The position numbers and the translations under genes are program-made. From Pseudomonas uvaldensis (GTDB lineage Bacteria; Pseudomonadota; Gammaproteobacteria; Pseudomonadales; Pseudomonadaceae), in assembly GCF_021271205.1 (NCBI RefSeq), contig NZ_JAIWKS010000002.1, forward strand, positions 372,001 to 436,000: a DNA stretch of 64,000 bases, read 5' to 3'. Shown one piece after another: positions 36,267-45,111 of the stretch; within the stretch, counting starts at the first letter, position 1, and every line of letters begins with the position of its first letter. A model generated the notes under the pieces. The model searched no databases and was not told where the DNA came from. It saw only the letters and a program-made list of their open reading frames with translations.

Positions 36267-38341
36267 CGGTCACGCTCGTTCGCCTGAAGCCTCGCGCAGG
36301 CGAGAATTTCCAGACGCCGGGCGGCGTCCGGGCCATCCAGGAGCGCCTGGCTCTCGCAAGGCAGGCGCCTGCGCCAATTGGGGTGAGTATCGATAGTGCC
36401 CGGCAGGTTGGCCTGCTCTTCGATGCCCAGGGCATCTTCGAGCGGTAACAGCACCAGCGGCGCACGGGTGTGGCCCAGGAAGCGAACGCTGGCATCCAGC
36501 ACCTGGTCGGTTTCGCGATGTTCCTCGCGGAAATTCTGCGGATCCTGATTCAATACCTGGCGCAGGCCTTCGCGTTCACGCTCACGGTGTCTGCGCCAAT
36601 CCATTTCCGTGTGAGAGTCGATCAGGTCCAATCGGGCATTCCAGTCGATGTCGTGGCCATGCCACCAACCGTTCAGCGTCGGCAGGTCATGGGTGCTGGT
36701 GGTCGCCAGCGCGTTGTCCGGCCAATCGAGGATAGGCTTGAAACGGGTGTTGTCCTGTTCGAACAACAGCACGCGCATGCCGAGGATCGACCGTGCGCTG
36801 AGTTTTTCCCGCAGGCCGTCGGGCACGGTGCCGAGGTCCTCGCCCAGTACGATGGCCTGGTGGCGGTGGGATTCCAGGGCCAGCAGGCGTAGTAAATCGT
36901 CCAACGGGTAATAAAGGTAGGCACCATCGGTGGGCGGTGCGCCGTTGGGGATCACCCACAGGCGTTGCAGACCCATGACGTGATCGATGCGCAAGCCGCC
37001 GGCGTGGGCGAAGTTGGCTCGCAGCATTTCGATGAAGGCGCGAAAACCGTTGCGCACCAGGCCTTCCGGTGAAAATGCGGAGATTCCCCAGCCCTGGCCG
37101 GAACGGTTGAGGATGTCCGGTGGCGCTCCCACGGTCAGCGACGCCAGCAATTCGTCCTGCCGGCTCCAGGCCTGGCTGCCGGCGCCATCGGCCCCCACGG
37201 CCAGGTCGGCGATCAGGCCGATGCCCATACCGCTGGATCTGGCAGCGCTCTGGGCGCGCTCCAGGCATCGGGCGATCAACCACTGGCAAAAAGCATGGAA
37301 GCCGATTTCATCGGCATTTTCTTCAGCGAAACGCGCCAGCGTCGGGCTGCGTGGGTTACGCCACTCCTCGGGCCATTGGCGCCAGTCGAGGCTCTCGCCC
37401 CGGGCGGCGCGTTCGGCTTGCAAGGCTTCGAAGCGACAGTGGTTCTCCAGGGCTTCGCCACCGCTGTGGCGGAAGCTGCCGAAATCTTCGTGCAGCGGAT
37501 GTTGCCCCTGGTTGAAACCGTCATACAGGGCGCGCAGGACCTTCTGCTTGGCTTCGGCCGCCACAGGCCAGTCGACCAGCGGCTGTTCCTCCAGATGGCG
37601 CAGTTGATTGGTCAGGCCCGTGGCATCGATGGCCGTGCGTAACGCCCGTTCGCCGAGGATCGTGCCGGGTGCGGCGTACAGGCTGTTGAGAAACAGTCGA
37701 CTGGAGGGCGAGTACGGGCTGTAGCGACCGGTGTCGCTGCTGAACATCGCATGGATCGGGCTGATCGCCAGGGCGTCGGCGCCGCGTTCGCCCGCCATGC
37801 GGGCCAGTTCTTCCAGTGCCTGTGTATCGCCGAAACCGCCATCGCCAGGGCGACGCAATGCATACAACTGTGCACTCAAGCCCCAGGCCCTGGGCGTCGG
37901 GTCGTCCACCGCATCGGCAACGCTGTAGCAACGAGCCGGCGCCACGGCGAGGGTAAAGTGCTGGTCCTGGATGCTGACGTGCTGATACCCCACCGGGACC
38001 ATGCCCGGTAGCCTGGCATCGGCGTCGAGTTTCAGGTGCAGAATCGCGCCATCCTCGAGTCGGATTTCGCACGGAGTCGATCCTTCGAAATAGCGGCTCA
38101 GGTCTACGCTGACTCCGGCGTCGGCGGTAATCAGCGGTGGCAGGCGATGGTTTTGCTGGTCTTCTTGCAATTGCAACAGACTGGCGTCGATTTCCTGAGC
38201 ACTGCCGGCTGGATGGCCGAGGCCGGTCAGGACCGAACGCAAGACGGCGGGAGAAACTTTCTGGGGCCGGCCGTTGGCGTCGATCCAGTCCACAGCCAGG
38301 CCCGCTCGCCCGGCGAGGATCTCCAGTTGCGCATCGCTCAT
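36263..38341 (-). CDS. malQ: 4-alpha-glucanotransferase MalQ
   Basis: This 692-residue GH77 amylomaltase transfers maltosyl units between glucans. Landmarks are AQLYALRRPGDGGFGD (about 129-144), the nucleophile region GLRIDHVMGLQRLWV, the acid region LGEDLGTVPDG, and THDLPTLNGWW. It has a small N-terminal accessory domain typical of long bacterial MalQ proteins. The gene overlaps treZ and treY by 4 bases at its ends, so translation is coupled. It supplies glucans of suitable length to TreY. Confidence 0.94.
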   Translation of the reverse strand: MSDAQLEILAGRAGLAVDWIDANGRPQKVSPAVLRSVLTGLGHPAGSAQEIDASLLQLQEDQQNHRLPPLITADAGVSVDLSRYFEGSTPCEIRLEDGAILHLKLDADARLPGMVPVGYQHVSIQDQHFTLAVAPARCYSVADAVDDPTPRAWGLSAQLYALRRPGDGGFGDTQALEELARMAGERGADALAISPIHAMFSSDTGRYSPYSPSSRLFLNSLYAAPGTILGERALRTAIDATGLTNQLRHLEEQPLVDWPVAAEAKQKVLRALYDGFNQGQHPLHEDFGSFRHSGGEALENHCRFEALQAERAARGESLDWRQWPEEWRNPRSPTLARFAEENADEIGFHAFCQWLIARCLERAQSAARSSGMGIGLIADLAVGADGAGSQAWSRQDELLASLTVGAPPDILNRSGQGWGISAFSPEGLVRNGFRAFIEMLRANFAHAGGLRIDHVMGLQRLWVIPNGAPPTDGAYLYYPLDDLLRLLALESHRHQAIVLGEDLGTVPDGLREKLSARSILGMRVLLFEQDNTRFKPILDWPDNALATTSTHDLPTLNGWWHGHDIDWNARLDLIDSHTEMDWRRHREREREGLRQVLNQDPQNFREEHRETDQVLDASVRFLGHTRAPLVLLPLEDALGIEEQANLPGTIDTHPNWRRRLPCESQALLDGPDAARRLEILACARLQANERDR

Positions 38342-40140
38342 AGGCGCTCTCCAGTGATGTCAGGTAACTTAACCGCTTGAGTCAGGGTGACCAGCGCGCA
38401 ATAGGGCGCAAGAACGCCCTTTTGCAACAGACCCATGGCTTGCGGCGGATGTTCGAAAAGAATGCGTCCATCCTCCGCGGCGGTATGTTCGACCGATTGC
38501 TCACTGAGGTTGAGGTCGATGCGCAACACGCTGCCATCTTCCATTCGCCAGCGGGCGCTGATCGCGCCCTGGCCCAGCACATCGGCTCCGAGGGCCTGGA
38601 TGGCGGGCAGGCGCGGCACGATTTCTTCACGGCGGATTTTCAGCAACTGGCGATACAGGGTCTCGTTGGCCAGTTGCTCCGGCTGAAGGCTCTCCAGGTC
38701 AGGGCGTGAGGCTTCGAAAGTCTCGACTGCGTTGGGATCTGGAATCCGCTCGCGCTTTTGCGGATCGGCGAAGGCGCTGAAGGCCTTGAATTCGTTGCGC
38801 CGACCTTCGCGTACCAGTTCCGCCAGCTCGCCGTGATGGCTGGTAAAGAACAGGAACGGCTGTCCGGCTTTCACTTCGTCGCCCATAAACAGCAACGGGA
38901 TCATCGGCGACAGCAGCAACAGGACCGTTGCCGCCTGCAACGCCTGGGGATGCGCCAGTTGATGCAGGCGCTCGCCCAGGGCCCGGTTACCGATCTGGTC
39001 GTGGTTCTGCAGGAACAGCACGAAGGCATTGGCCGGTAAATGGCCGCTGGGTTCTCCCCGGGGTTCCCCATGGCGGTTGATATGCCCCTGGAAGACGAAA
39101 CCCTGGCTGAGACAGCGCGCCAGCTTCTCCGTGGGTTGTTCGGCATAGTCGGCGTAATAGGCGTCGGTCTCGCCGGTCAGCAAGACATGCAACGCGTTAT
39201 GGCCATCGTCGTTCCATTGGGCGTCGTAGCCTTGTTCCAGCAGGCTGGCCTGGTTGTGTTCGTTCTCGACGGTCAGCCAGACATGCCGCGTCGGATCGAC
39301 CTGCTGGCGGACCCTGGCGGCCAGCTCCTGAAGAAAGTCCGGGTCTTCGATGGCGTGCACGGCATCCAGGCGCAGGCCGTCGAAACGGTATTCCAGTACC
39401 CACATGAGCGCATTGTCGATGAAGAAATCCCGCACTTCGCGGCGCCTGAAATCAATGGCCGCACCCCAGGGGGTGTGCTTGTCTTCGCGGAAGAAACCCT
39501 TGGCATAGCGGTGCAGATAATTGCCATCGGGCCCGAAGTGGTTGTAGACCACATCCAGGATGACGGCGAGTCCGTGTCCATGGGCGCTGTCGATCAGGTG
39601 CTTGAGTTGTTCCGGCGTGCCATAGGAAGCCTGGGGCGCGTACGGCAGGACACCGTCATAGCCCCAGTTGCGGTCGCCTGGAAACTGCGCAAGCGGCATC
39701 AGTTCGATGGCGGTCACGCCCAGCCCGGCCAGGCGTGCCAGTTGCTGTTCGACGCCTTCGAACCCTCCGAGGGCGCCGACATGCAGTTCGTAAATCACCG
39801 CTTCGTACCAGGGACGACCGGACCAATTGGTGTGCCGCCACTGGTACGCGTGGGGATCGACCACCACGCTCTGGCGATCGATGTCGCCGGCCTGGGCACG
39901 GGAGGCGGGGTCGGGCACCTCCAGTTCGCCGTCGATGTTGAAGCGATAACGGGTGCCGGCGGGGCAACGGGTCTGGATCATGAACCAGCCGTTGGCCTGG
40001 GGCAGCAGGGGTATTGATTCTCCAGTGTCGAGTTCGACACTGACGTAAAACGCATCCGGGGCCCACAGGGCGAAACGAGTGTGCTCGGTATCAAGCATGA
40101 TCGCGCCGTGAGTCCAGGTTTCAGGCGTCCTTGACGGCAT
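38338..40140 (-). CDS. treZ: Maltooligosyltrehalose trehalohydrolase TreZ
   Basis: TreZ releases free trehalose from maltooligosyltrehalose. The 600-residue GH13 protein has an N-terminal CBM48-like domain (FALWAPDAFYVSVELD), VIYELHVGALGGFEGV, region I (LDVVYNHFGPDGNYLH), the nucleophile region (DGLRLDAVHAIED), an acid in VENEHNQ and region IV (FLQNHDQIGNRA). GAGGTG four bases before the ATG supports this start. It lies 8 bases after glgA and overlaps malQ. Confidence 0.95.
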   Translation of the reverse strand: MPSRTPETWTHGAIMLDTEHTRFALWAPDAFYVSVELDTGESIPLLPQANGWFMIQTRCPAGTRYRFNIDGELEVPDPASRAQAGDIDRQSVVVDPHAYQWRHTNWSGRPWYEAVIYELHVGALGGFEGVEQQLARLAGLGVTAIELMPLAQFPGDRNWGYDGVLPYAPQASYGTPEQLKHLIDSAHGHGLAVILDVVYNHFGPDGNYLHRYAKGFFREDKHTPWGAAIDFRRREVRDFFIDNALMWVLEYRFDGLRLDAVHAIEDPDFLQELAARVRQQVDPTRHVWLTVENEHNQASLLEQGYDAQWNDDGHNALHVLLTGETDAYYADYAEQPTEKLARCLSQGFVFQGHINRHGEPRGEPSGHLPANAFVLFLQNHDQIGNRALGERLHQLAHPQALQAATVLLLLSPMIPLLFMGDEVKAGQPFLFFTSHHGELAELVREGRRNEFKAFSAFADPQKRERIPDPNAVETFEASRPDLESLQPEQLANETLYRQLLKIRREEIVPRLPAIQALGADVLGQGAISARWRMEDGSVLRIDLNLSEQSVEHTAAEDGRILFEHPPQAMGLLQKGVLAPYCALVTLTQAVKLPDITGERL

Positions 40141-40148
40141 CGATCACC

Positions 40149-41720
40149 TCATTGTCTGGTCGATTTGCCCAGCGATTTCGCCACCAGTTGTTCATAGAGT
40201 TCGGCGTAGGGTTCGACCGCCTTGCACCAGTTGAAAGGCGCCGACATCGCCCGGCACCGCATGGCATTGAGCAGCTCGGGGAACGAGAAGACCTTGAAGG
40301 CCCGGCTCAATGCCTGTTTATAGCTGTCCACGGTGGATTCATTGAACAGGAAGCCGGTGATGCCATCCTCGATGGTGTCGGCCAGCCCACCGGTATTGCG
40401 TGCCACCGGCAGCGAGCCGAAGCGTTGGGCATACATCTGGCTCAGGCCGCAGGGCTCGTAGCGGGACGGCATCAGCAGGAAATCGCTGCCCGCGAACATG
40501 CGCCGTGCGTCGGTTTCGTTGAAGCCGATGCGTACGCCGATCCGTCCCGGGAAGCGCAGGGCCAGTTCGCGCATGGCTTGTTCTTCCTCCGGTTCACCAC
40601 GACCGATTATGGCGATCTGACCTCCGGATTCGACGATGAACTCAGCCACGGCTTCGGTCAGGTCCAGGCCTTTCTGATACACCAGGCGGGACACCACGGC
40701 GAACAGTGGGCCCTTGGAGTCGTCCAGGCCGAAGAGTTCGCGTACATGGGCAGCATTCGCCGCCTTGCCCTCCCATTCGCCGATGGCGAACTGGCGGTAC
40801 AGGTGGGTGTCGGTGGCCGAATCCCAGCTTTCATCGATGCCGTTGGGAATGCCGCTGAGCAGGCCCTGTTGCGTCTTGGCCGCGAGGAAGCCGTCGAGCC
40901 CGCAACCGAACGCAGGCGTGGTGATTTCCTGGGCATAGGTGGCGCTGACGGTGGTGATGTGGCTGGAATAGGCCATGCCGGCCTTGAGGAACGACAACTT
41001 GCCGTAAAACTCCATGCCTTCCTGTTGCAGCGCATGTTCAGGAATGCCCAGTTCAGGGCAGGACGCCAGGCTGACTACGCCCTGGTACGCCAGGTTGTGA
41101 ATGGTGAACAACGTCGGGGTGCGCTGGCCGCGCCAATGCATATAGGCCGGTGCCAGTCCGGCAGGCCAGTCGTGGGCGTGGACCAGATCGGGGCACCAGT
41201 GGATCTGTGCGAGGTTGGCCGCGATGTCCGCCGCCGCGAGGCCCAGGCGAGCGAAACGAATGTGGTTATCGGGCCAGTCGCGGCCGTTGTTGGCGCCATA
41301 GGGCGAGCCATCGCGCGCATACAGCTCGGGACAGATCAGCACATAGATCACCAGGCCATCGGCCATGTCCATGCGTCCGATCTTGCAAGGCGGCAGCGCC
41401 GCATGGCCGCCCAGTTCGCCGATAATGTGGATCGGATTGCCACTGTTCATCACCTGCGGGTATCCGGGGATCAGCACCCGGACATCATGCACGCCGGCCA
41501 TGGCCCGGGGCAGGGCGGACGAGACGTCGCCCAGGCCGCCAGTCTTGACCAGGTCGGCGATTTCCGAGGTCACGAACAGGATCTTCTTGCGGTTGGGGTT
41601 TTGTCGAACGACGGGGAGCAGTGCCTTGCCTCCGGTGGACAGCACCGGTGCCGTCGGCGATTCACTCGCCGGCGGTAGTTGTGAGCGAACGTGTTGTGGT
41701 TCCAAGGCAGCACTGATCAT
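40149..41720 (-). CDS. glgA: Glycogen synthase GlgA
   Basis: GlgA extends alpha-1,4-glucan from a nucleotide glucose. The 523-residue GT5 protein has an extra N-terminal 45 residues, then ILFVTSEIADLVKTGGLGD with the KTGGL sugar-nucleotide motif. VHAHDWPAGLAPAY, a C-terminal EPCGLSQMYAQRFGSLPVAR and NTGGLADTIED follow. AGGAGAAATTT precedes the ATG. It is the first gene of the operon glgA-treZ-malQ-treY-DUF2934-glgX; no ADP-glucose pyrophosphorylase, glgB, treS or glgE is present in the window. Confidence 0.95.
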   Translation of the reverse strand: MISAALEPQHVRSQLPPASESPTAPVLSTGGKALLPVVRQNPNRKKILFVTSEIADLVKTGGLGDVSSALPRAMAGVHDVRVLIPGYPQVMNSGNPIHIIGELGGHAALPPCKIGRMDMADGLVIYVLICPELYARDGSPYGANNGRDWPDNHIRFARLGLAAADIAANLAQIHWCPDLVHAHDWPAGLAPAYMHWRGQRTPTLFTIHNLAYQGVVSLASCPELGIPEHALQQEGMEFYGKLSFLKAGMAYSSHITTVSATYAQEITTPAFGCGLDGFLAAKTQQGLLSGIPNGIDESWDSATDTHLYRQFAIGEWEGKAANAAHVRELFGLDDSKGPLFAVVSRLVYQKGLDLTEAVAEFIVESGGQIAIIGRGEPEEEQAMRELALRFPGRIGVRIGFNETDARRMFAGSDFLLMPSRYEPCGLSQMYAQRFGSLPVARNTGGLADTIEDGITGFLFNESTVDSYKQALSRAFKVFSFPELLNAMRCRAMSAPFNWCKAVEPYAELYEQLVAKSLGKSTRQ

Positions 41721-42240
41721 AAATTTCTCCTGTTTCTCGATCTGTTTCCGGCTAGCGCCAGAGCTGTTGTTTCATTGGCCGAATCCTGCGGCCAGGCGCA
41801 CAAGCGCTACGCAAGGAGAGCAAAGCGCTGCCCAATGCGGCGAAGCGAATCAGGTGAGAGGGCTGTTGCAAGGACTGCACCAGCCGCTATTGCCCTACCT
41901 CTAACCTGACCTGTCGCCGTTGCGAAAAGTTTCGACTTTTTTTCGTCGAGATGACCGGTCGGTTTTTCCCCGGATTTGCAGTCTAGGCCGGAACCTAGAG
42001 CGGTACGGTGCGCTTCGTCGAATTGTCGGACAATCACGTCTTTTGTCGGCAATGTCTTACACGACAACGAGAAATACGCACCGACGAAGTGCAGGTTTCT
42101 GTCATGTGTTTGGTGTAGCGGGAACATCGCGTTTCATCGATGTGCGCGCTGAAATGGCGTGATGCACCATTAGGGGGCAGGGGAAAAAGGGAGGCGTTTT
42201 GATGGCTTTTGAAGCCTGCTAAACGTTGATCAACAGCGGA
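41721..42240. other. Long intergenic region upstream of glgA, with a short palindrome
   Basis: These 520 bases separate the glgA operon from the dehydrogenase gene that follows on the same strand, and must hold the operon promoter. A perfect palindrome TCTAGG-ccggaa-CCTAGA lies at 41982-41999, about 265 bases upstream of glgA, and could be an operator. I could not identify a promoter with confidence. A 106-codon minus-strand reading frame at 41807-42127 lacks a ribosome site and is not considered a gene. Confidence 0.5.
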
Positions 42241-42331
42241 CCTGTGGGAGCGGGCTTACTCGCGAATGCGTCAGTACGGCCAACTTTGGGGCGGCTGATT
42301 CGCCGCTTCGCTCCCTTCGCTCCCAACAGGT
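42241..42331. repeat. REP doublet (REPIN-like)
   Basis: CCTGTGGGAGCGGGCTTACT starts a typical Pseudomonas REP arm, and an inverted arm (GCTCCCTTCGCTCCCAACAGG) follows after a spacer, forming a REP pair in opposite orientation. It lies at the 3' side of the dehydrogenase gene, whose stop codon is at 42334. Confidence 0.75.
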
Positions 42332-42333
42332 AA

Positions 42334-43296
42334 TCAGGTAGTCGGCGTCAACAGGCGGATCGGCTTGCCGGTCGCCCAGGCTTGCAGGTCTTCGATCATC
42401 TGGGAATAGAACTGCCGGTAATTCTGTCGGCTGACGTAACCCACGTGCGGCGTGGCCAGTACATTGTCGAGCGTGCGGAACGGATGATCGGGGGGTAGGG
42501 GTTCCTCGGCGAAAACGTCCAGGGCGGCGCCGGCCAGGCGTCTGTTTTGCAGGGCGTCGATCAGGGCGCCTTCGTCGACAATCGGACCACGGGCGGTGTT
42601 GACCAGCAGCGCTTCGGGCTTCATCCAGCCCAGCGCCTGGGCATCGACCAGCCCACGGGAACGCTCCCCAAGCACCAGGTGGATCGAGAGGATGTCAGCC
42701 TGCTCGAACAGTTGCTGCTTACCTACATAGGTCACTCCCGCTTCGGCGGCCTGCTCGGCGGTGAGGTTCTGGCTCCAGGCAATCACGCGCATGCCAAACA
42801 CCTGGCCGAACTGCGCCACTCGCTTGCCGATGCTGCCCAACCCCAGGATCGCCAGGGTCTTGCCGTGGAGGTCGCCTCCCAAGCCTTGCTGCCACAGTCC
42901 TGCACGCAGGGCGTTGGCTTCCTGGAGCAGGTTTCGGCTCAGGGCCATGATCAACGCCCAGGTCAGTTCAGGGGCGGCGTGCTTGTAGCTTTCGGTACCG
43001 CAAATCTGGATGCCCAGCTCGGCAGCGGCCTTGAGATCCAGAGCGGCATTGCGCATGCCTCCGGTGAGCAACAGCTTGAGCCTGGGCAGGCGACGCAGAA
43101 GGCCTTCGTCGAATGAGGTCCGTTCGCGCATCACGCAGATCACTTCGAAAGGCTCGAGGCGTTTGGCGAGGGTATCGCGGTCGGCGGGGAAGTCATGCAG
43201 GAATGTCACCTGACCGATGCCATGCAGCACCGACCAGTCCACGACGTCCCGCGCCACGTTTTGCCAATCGTCGATGACTGCTATCTGCACCGCCAT
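42334..43296 (-). CDS. D-2-hydroxyacid dehydrogenase family protein
   Basis: This 320-residue NAD-dependent enzyme has the Rossmann motif LGLGSIGKRVAQFGQVFG, and the catalytic Arg in NTARGPIVDEGAL, Glu in FAEEPLPPDHP and His in ATPHVGYVS, so the Arg/Glu/His set is complete. It lies in the 2-hydroxyacid dehydrogenase family related to phosphoglycerate dehydrogenase; the substrate cannot be decided. The stop is at the REP element, and the alpha/beta hydrolase gene starts upstream on the same strand, 11 bases away. Confidence 0.9.
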   Translation of the reverse strand: MAVQIAVIDDWQNVARDVVDWSVLHGIGQVTFLHDFPADRDTLAKRLEPFEVICVMRERTSFDEGLLRRLPRLKLLLTGGMRNAALDLKAAAELGIQICGTESYKHAAPELTWALIMALSRNLLQEANALRAGLWQQGLGGDLHGKTLAILGLGSIGKRVAQFGQVFGMRVIAWSQNLTAEQAAEAGVTYVGKQQLFEQADILSIHLVLGERSRGLVDAQALGWMKPEALLVNTARGPIVDEGALIDALQNRRLAGAALDVFAEEPLPPDHPFRTLDNVLATPHVGYVSRQNYRQFYSQMIEDLQAWATGKPIRLLTPTT

Positions 43297-43307
43297 GGAA
43301 CACCTCG

Positions 43308-44339
43308 TCAGGGAATGGGTTTGTTCAGCCAGCTCAGCAATGCTTCATGGAACCGTTCCGGCTCCTCCATCTGCGGCGCGTGTCCCAGATGGTCGAATTC
43401 CACCAGAGTCGAGCGCGGGATGAGCTGGGCGACCTGTTTGCCCAGTACGTCATAGCGACCCAACCTGGCCTTCACCGCCGGCGGCGCGATGTCGCTGCCA
43501 ATGGCGGTGGTATCGGACGTGCCGATCAGCAGCAGCGTCGGCATCTTCAGGTCCTTGAATTCGTAGTAGACCGGCTGGGTGAAGATCATGTCGTAGATCA
43601 ACGCCGAGTTCCATGCGACCTGGGTGTGCCCGGGGCCTTTGTTCAAGCCCGCGAGCATGCCTACCCAGCGCTCGAATTCGGGCTTCCAGCGACCGCCATA
43701 GTAAGTGGTGCGCTCGTAATTACGAATTCCGTCGGCGTTGAGTTTCAGCTCGCGTTCGTACCATTGGTCCACGGTGCGGTAAGGCACACCGAGGGCTTTC
43801 CAGTCTTCCAGGCCGATAGGGTTGACCATCGCCAGTCGCTCGACCTGATCGGGAAACTGCAAGGCGTAGCGGGTGGCGAGCATGCCGCCGGTGGAATGGC
43901 CCAAGATGATGGATTTCTGCACACCAAGGGCCTTGAGCAGGGCCTGGGTGTTGATGGCCAGTTGGTGGAAGCTGTATTGGTAGCGATCAGGTTTGCTGGA
44001 AGTGCAAAAGCCGATCTGGTCCGGCGCGATCACTCGATACCCGGCTTCGCTGAGGGTCTTGATCGAATCGCCCCAGGTGGCGGCGCAGAAGTTCTTGCCG
44101 TGCATCAACACCACGCTGCGGCCATTGACTTTGCCCTGGGCCGGGACGTCCATGTAGCCCATCTGCAATGACTGGCCCTGAGACTGAAAGGCGAAATGCT
44201 TGAGCGTGTAGGGGTATTCGAACCCCTCGAGCTGCGGCCCGTAGGCCGGGCCTTCAGGCGGGCTCGCGGCGTGGGCCAGCAGAGGCAGGGCGGCAGTCAG
44301 CAAGAGGCTGGGCAACCAGCGGGCAGTGGAACGCGACAT
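43308..44339 (-). CDS. Exported alpha/beta hydrolase
   Basis: This 343-residue protein has a signal peptide (WLPSLLLTAALPLLAHA). The alpha/beta hydrolase fold shows VVLMHGKNFCAATWGDSIK (oxyanion HG), the nucleophile elbow IILGHSTGGMLATRYAL, and a C-terminal His in FDHLGHAPQMEEPERF. AAAGGAGATTGACC precedes the ATG at 44339, so a TTG two codons earlier is rejected. It is likely periplasmic. It is 11 bases upstream of the dehydrogenase gene, so the two are probably co-transcribed. The substrate is unknown. Confidence 0.9.
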   Translation of the reverse strand: MSRSTARWLPSLLLTAALPLLAHAASPPEGPAYGPQLEGFEYPYTLKHFAFQSQGQSLQMGYMDVPAQGKVNGRSVVLMHGKNFCAATWGDSIKTLSEAGYRVIAPDQIGFCTSSKPDRYQYSFHQLAINTQALLKALGVQKSIILGHSTGGMLATRYALQFPDQVERLAMVNPIGLEDWKALGVPYRTVDQWYERELKLNADGIRNYERTTYYGGRWKPEFERWVGMLAGLNKGPGHTQVAWNSALIYDMIFTQPVYYEFKDLKMPTLLLIGTSDTTAIGSDIAPPAVKARLGRYDVLGKQVAQLIPRSTLVEFDHLGHAPQMEEPERFHEALLSWLNKPIP

Positions 44340-44441
44340 GGTCAATCTCCTTTGGGGCAGCCGACCGATCCTGGGGCGACCCGATTATGGCGACATTAAC
44401 CACAGGCAATCGAACGGCCCGAACGTTCCACGCAGTGCTTA

Positions 44442-44888
44442 TCAATGGGCCGGATAGTCCGCTACGACGGTTTGAGCCCCGTCTTTTTTCTGGCCGATCA
44501 CCTGATAGGCATCGCTCATGCCCTCCATTTCCATACCGGGCGAACCCATGGGCATGCCAGGCGCAGCCACGCCGAGCAGATCATCGCGTTTGCTCAAAAC
44601 CACCACCTGGTCCACCGGTACGTGACCTTCGACAAACTTGCCGTTGATTTCAGCGGTGTGGCAAGAACGCAGGTTCGGTGCCACGCCCAGGCGCTGCTTC
44701 ACCGCGCCCATGTCGGCTTCGACATGGTCGTTGACCTTGAAGCCATTCTCCTGCAGGTGCGAGATCCATTTCTTGCAGCAGCCGCAGTTGGCGTCGCGGT
44801 GCACGTCGATGGTGAGCGGCTCGGCAGCCTGGGCCAGGGTGGTGATGAACAGGGCGCTCAGGGCGAGCAGATGCAAGGGTTTGGACAT
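44442..44888 (-). CDS. DUF411 (CopG-like) periplasmic copper protein
   Basis: This 148-residue protein has a signal peptide (LLALSALFITTLAQAAEP), then DVHRDANCGCCKKWISHLQ with a CxCC motif, and downstream SCHTAEINGKFVEGHVPVD, the DUF411 core. Members of this family include CopG, a periplasmic copper-binding protein of copper-resistance loci. A Met-rich GMPMGSPGMEMEGM stretch near the C-terminus supports copper binding. GAGGCAGCC precedes the ATG; an in-frame start 67 codons earlier is rejected. Confidence 0.88.
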   Translation of the reverse strand: MSKPLHLLALSALFITTLAQAAEPLTIDVHRDANCGCCKKWISHLQENGFKVNDHVEADMGAVKQRLGVAPNLRSCHTAEINGKFVEGHVPVDQVVVLSKRDDLLGVAAPGMPMGSPGMEMEGMSDAYQVIGQKKDGAQTVVADYPAH

Positions 44889-45020
44889 GGAGGCTGCCTC
44901 GTGGAGTGCGATTTGGAAGAAAGGATAACAGAGTAGGGGATAGGAGCTGACAGGGCGCTGAGGGGCAGATGACACAATTGTAAGGTTGGAGCTCTTGAAG
45001 GCTACACCTGTGTTACCAGC

Positions 45021-45058
45021 AAAAAAAAAACGCCCGCCCAAATGGCATTGGCGGGCGT
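45021..45058 (-). terminator. Rho-independent terminator of the NDH-2-like gene
   Basis: On the minus strand CGCCCGCC-aatgccattt-GGCGGGCG is followed by ten T residues, 53 bases after the flavoprotein gene stop. Confidence 0.93.
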
Positions 45059-45111
45059 CCGGGAAAAGCCGGCTCAGAAAGGAGAGCACTGGCCGGAGCA
45101 GGGAATGGGCG

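Noticed and set aside
40131..41678. A 515-codon open frame antisense to glgA
   Set aside because: Shadow of the strongly supported glgA; composition is not protein-like and there is no ribosome site.
41807..42127. A 106-codon frame in the glgA upstream region
   Set aside because: No ribosome site and unusual residue composition; better seen as regulatory DNA.
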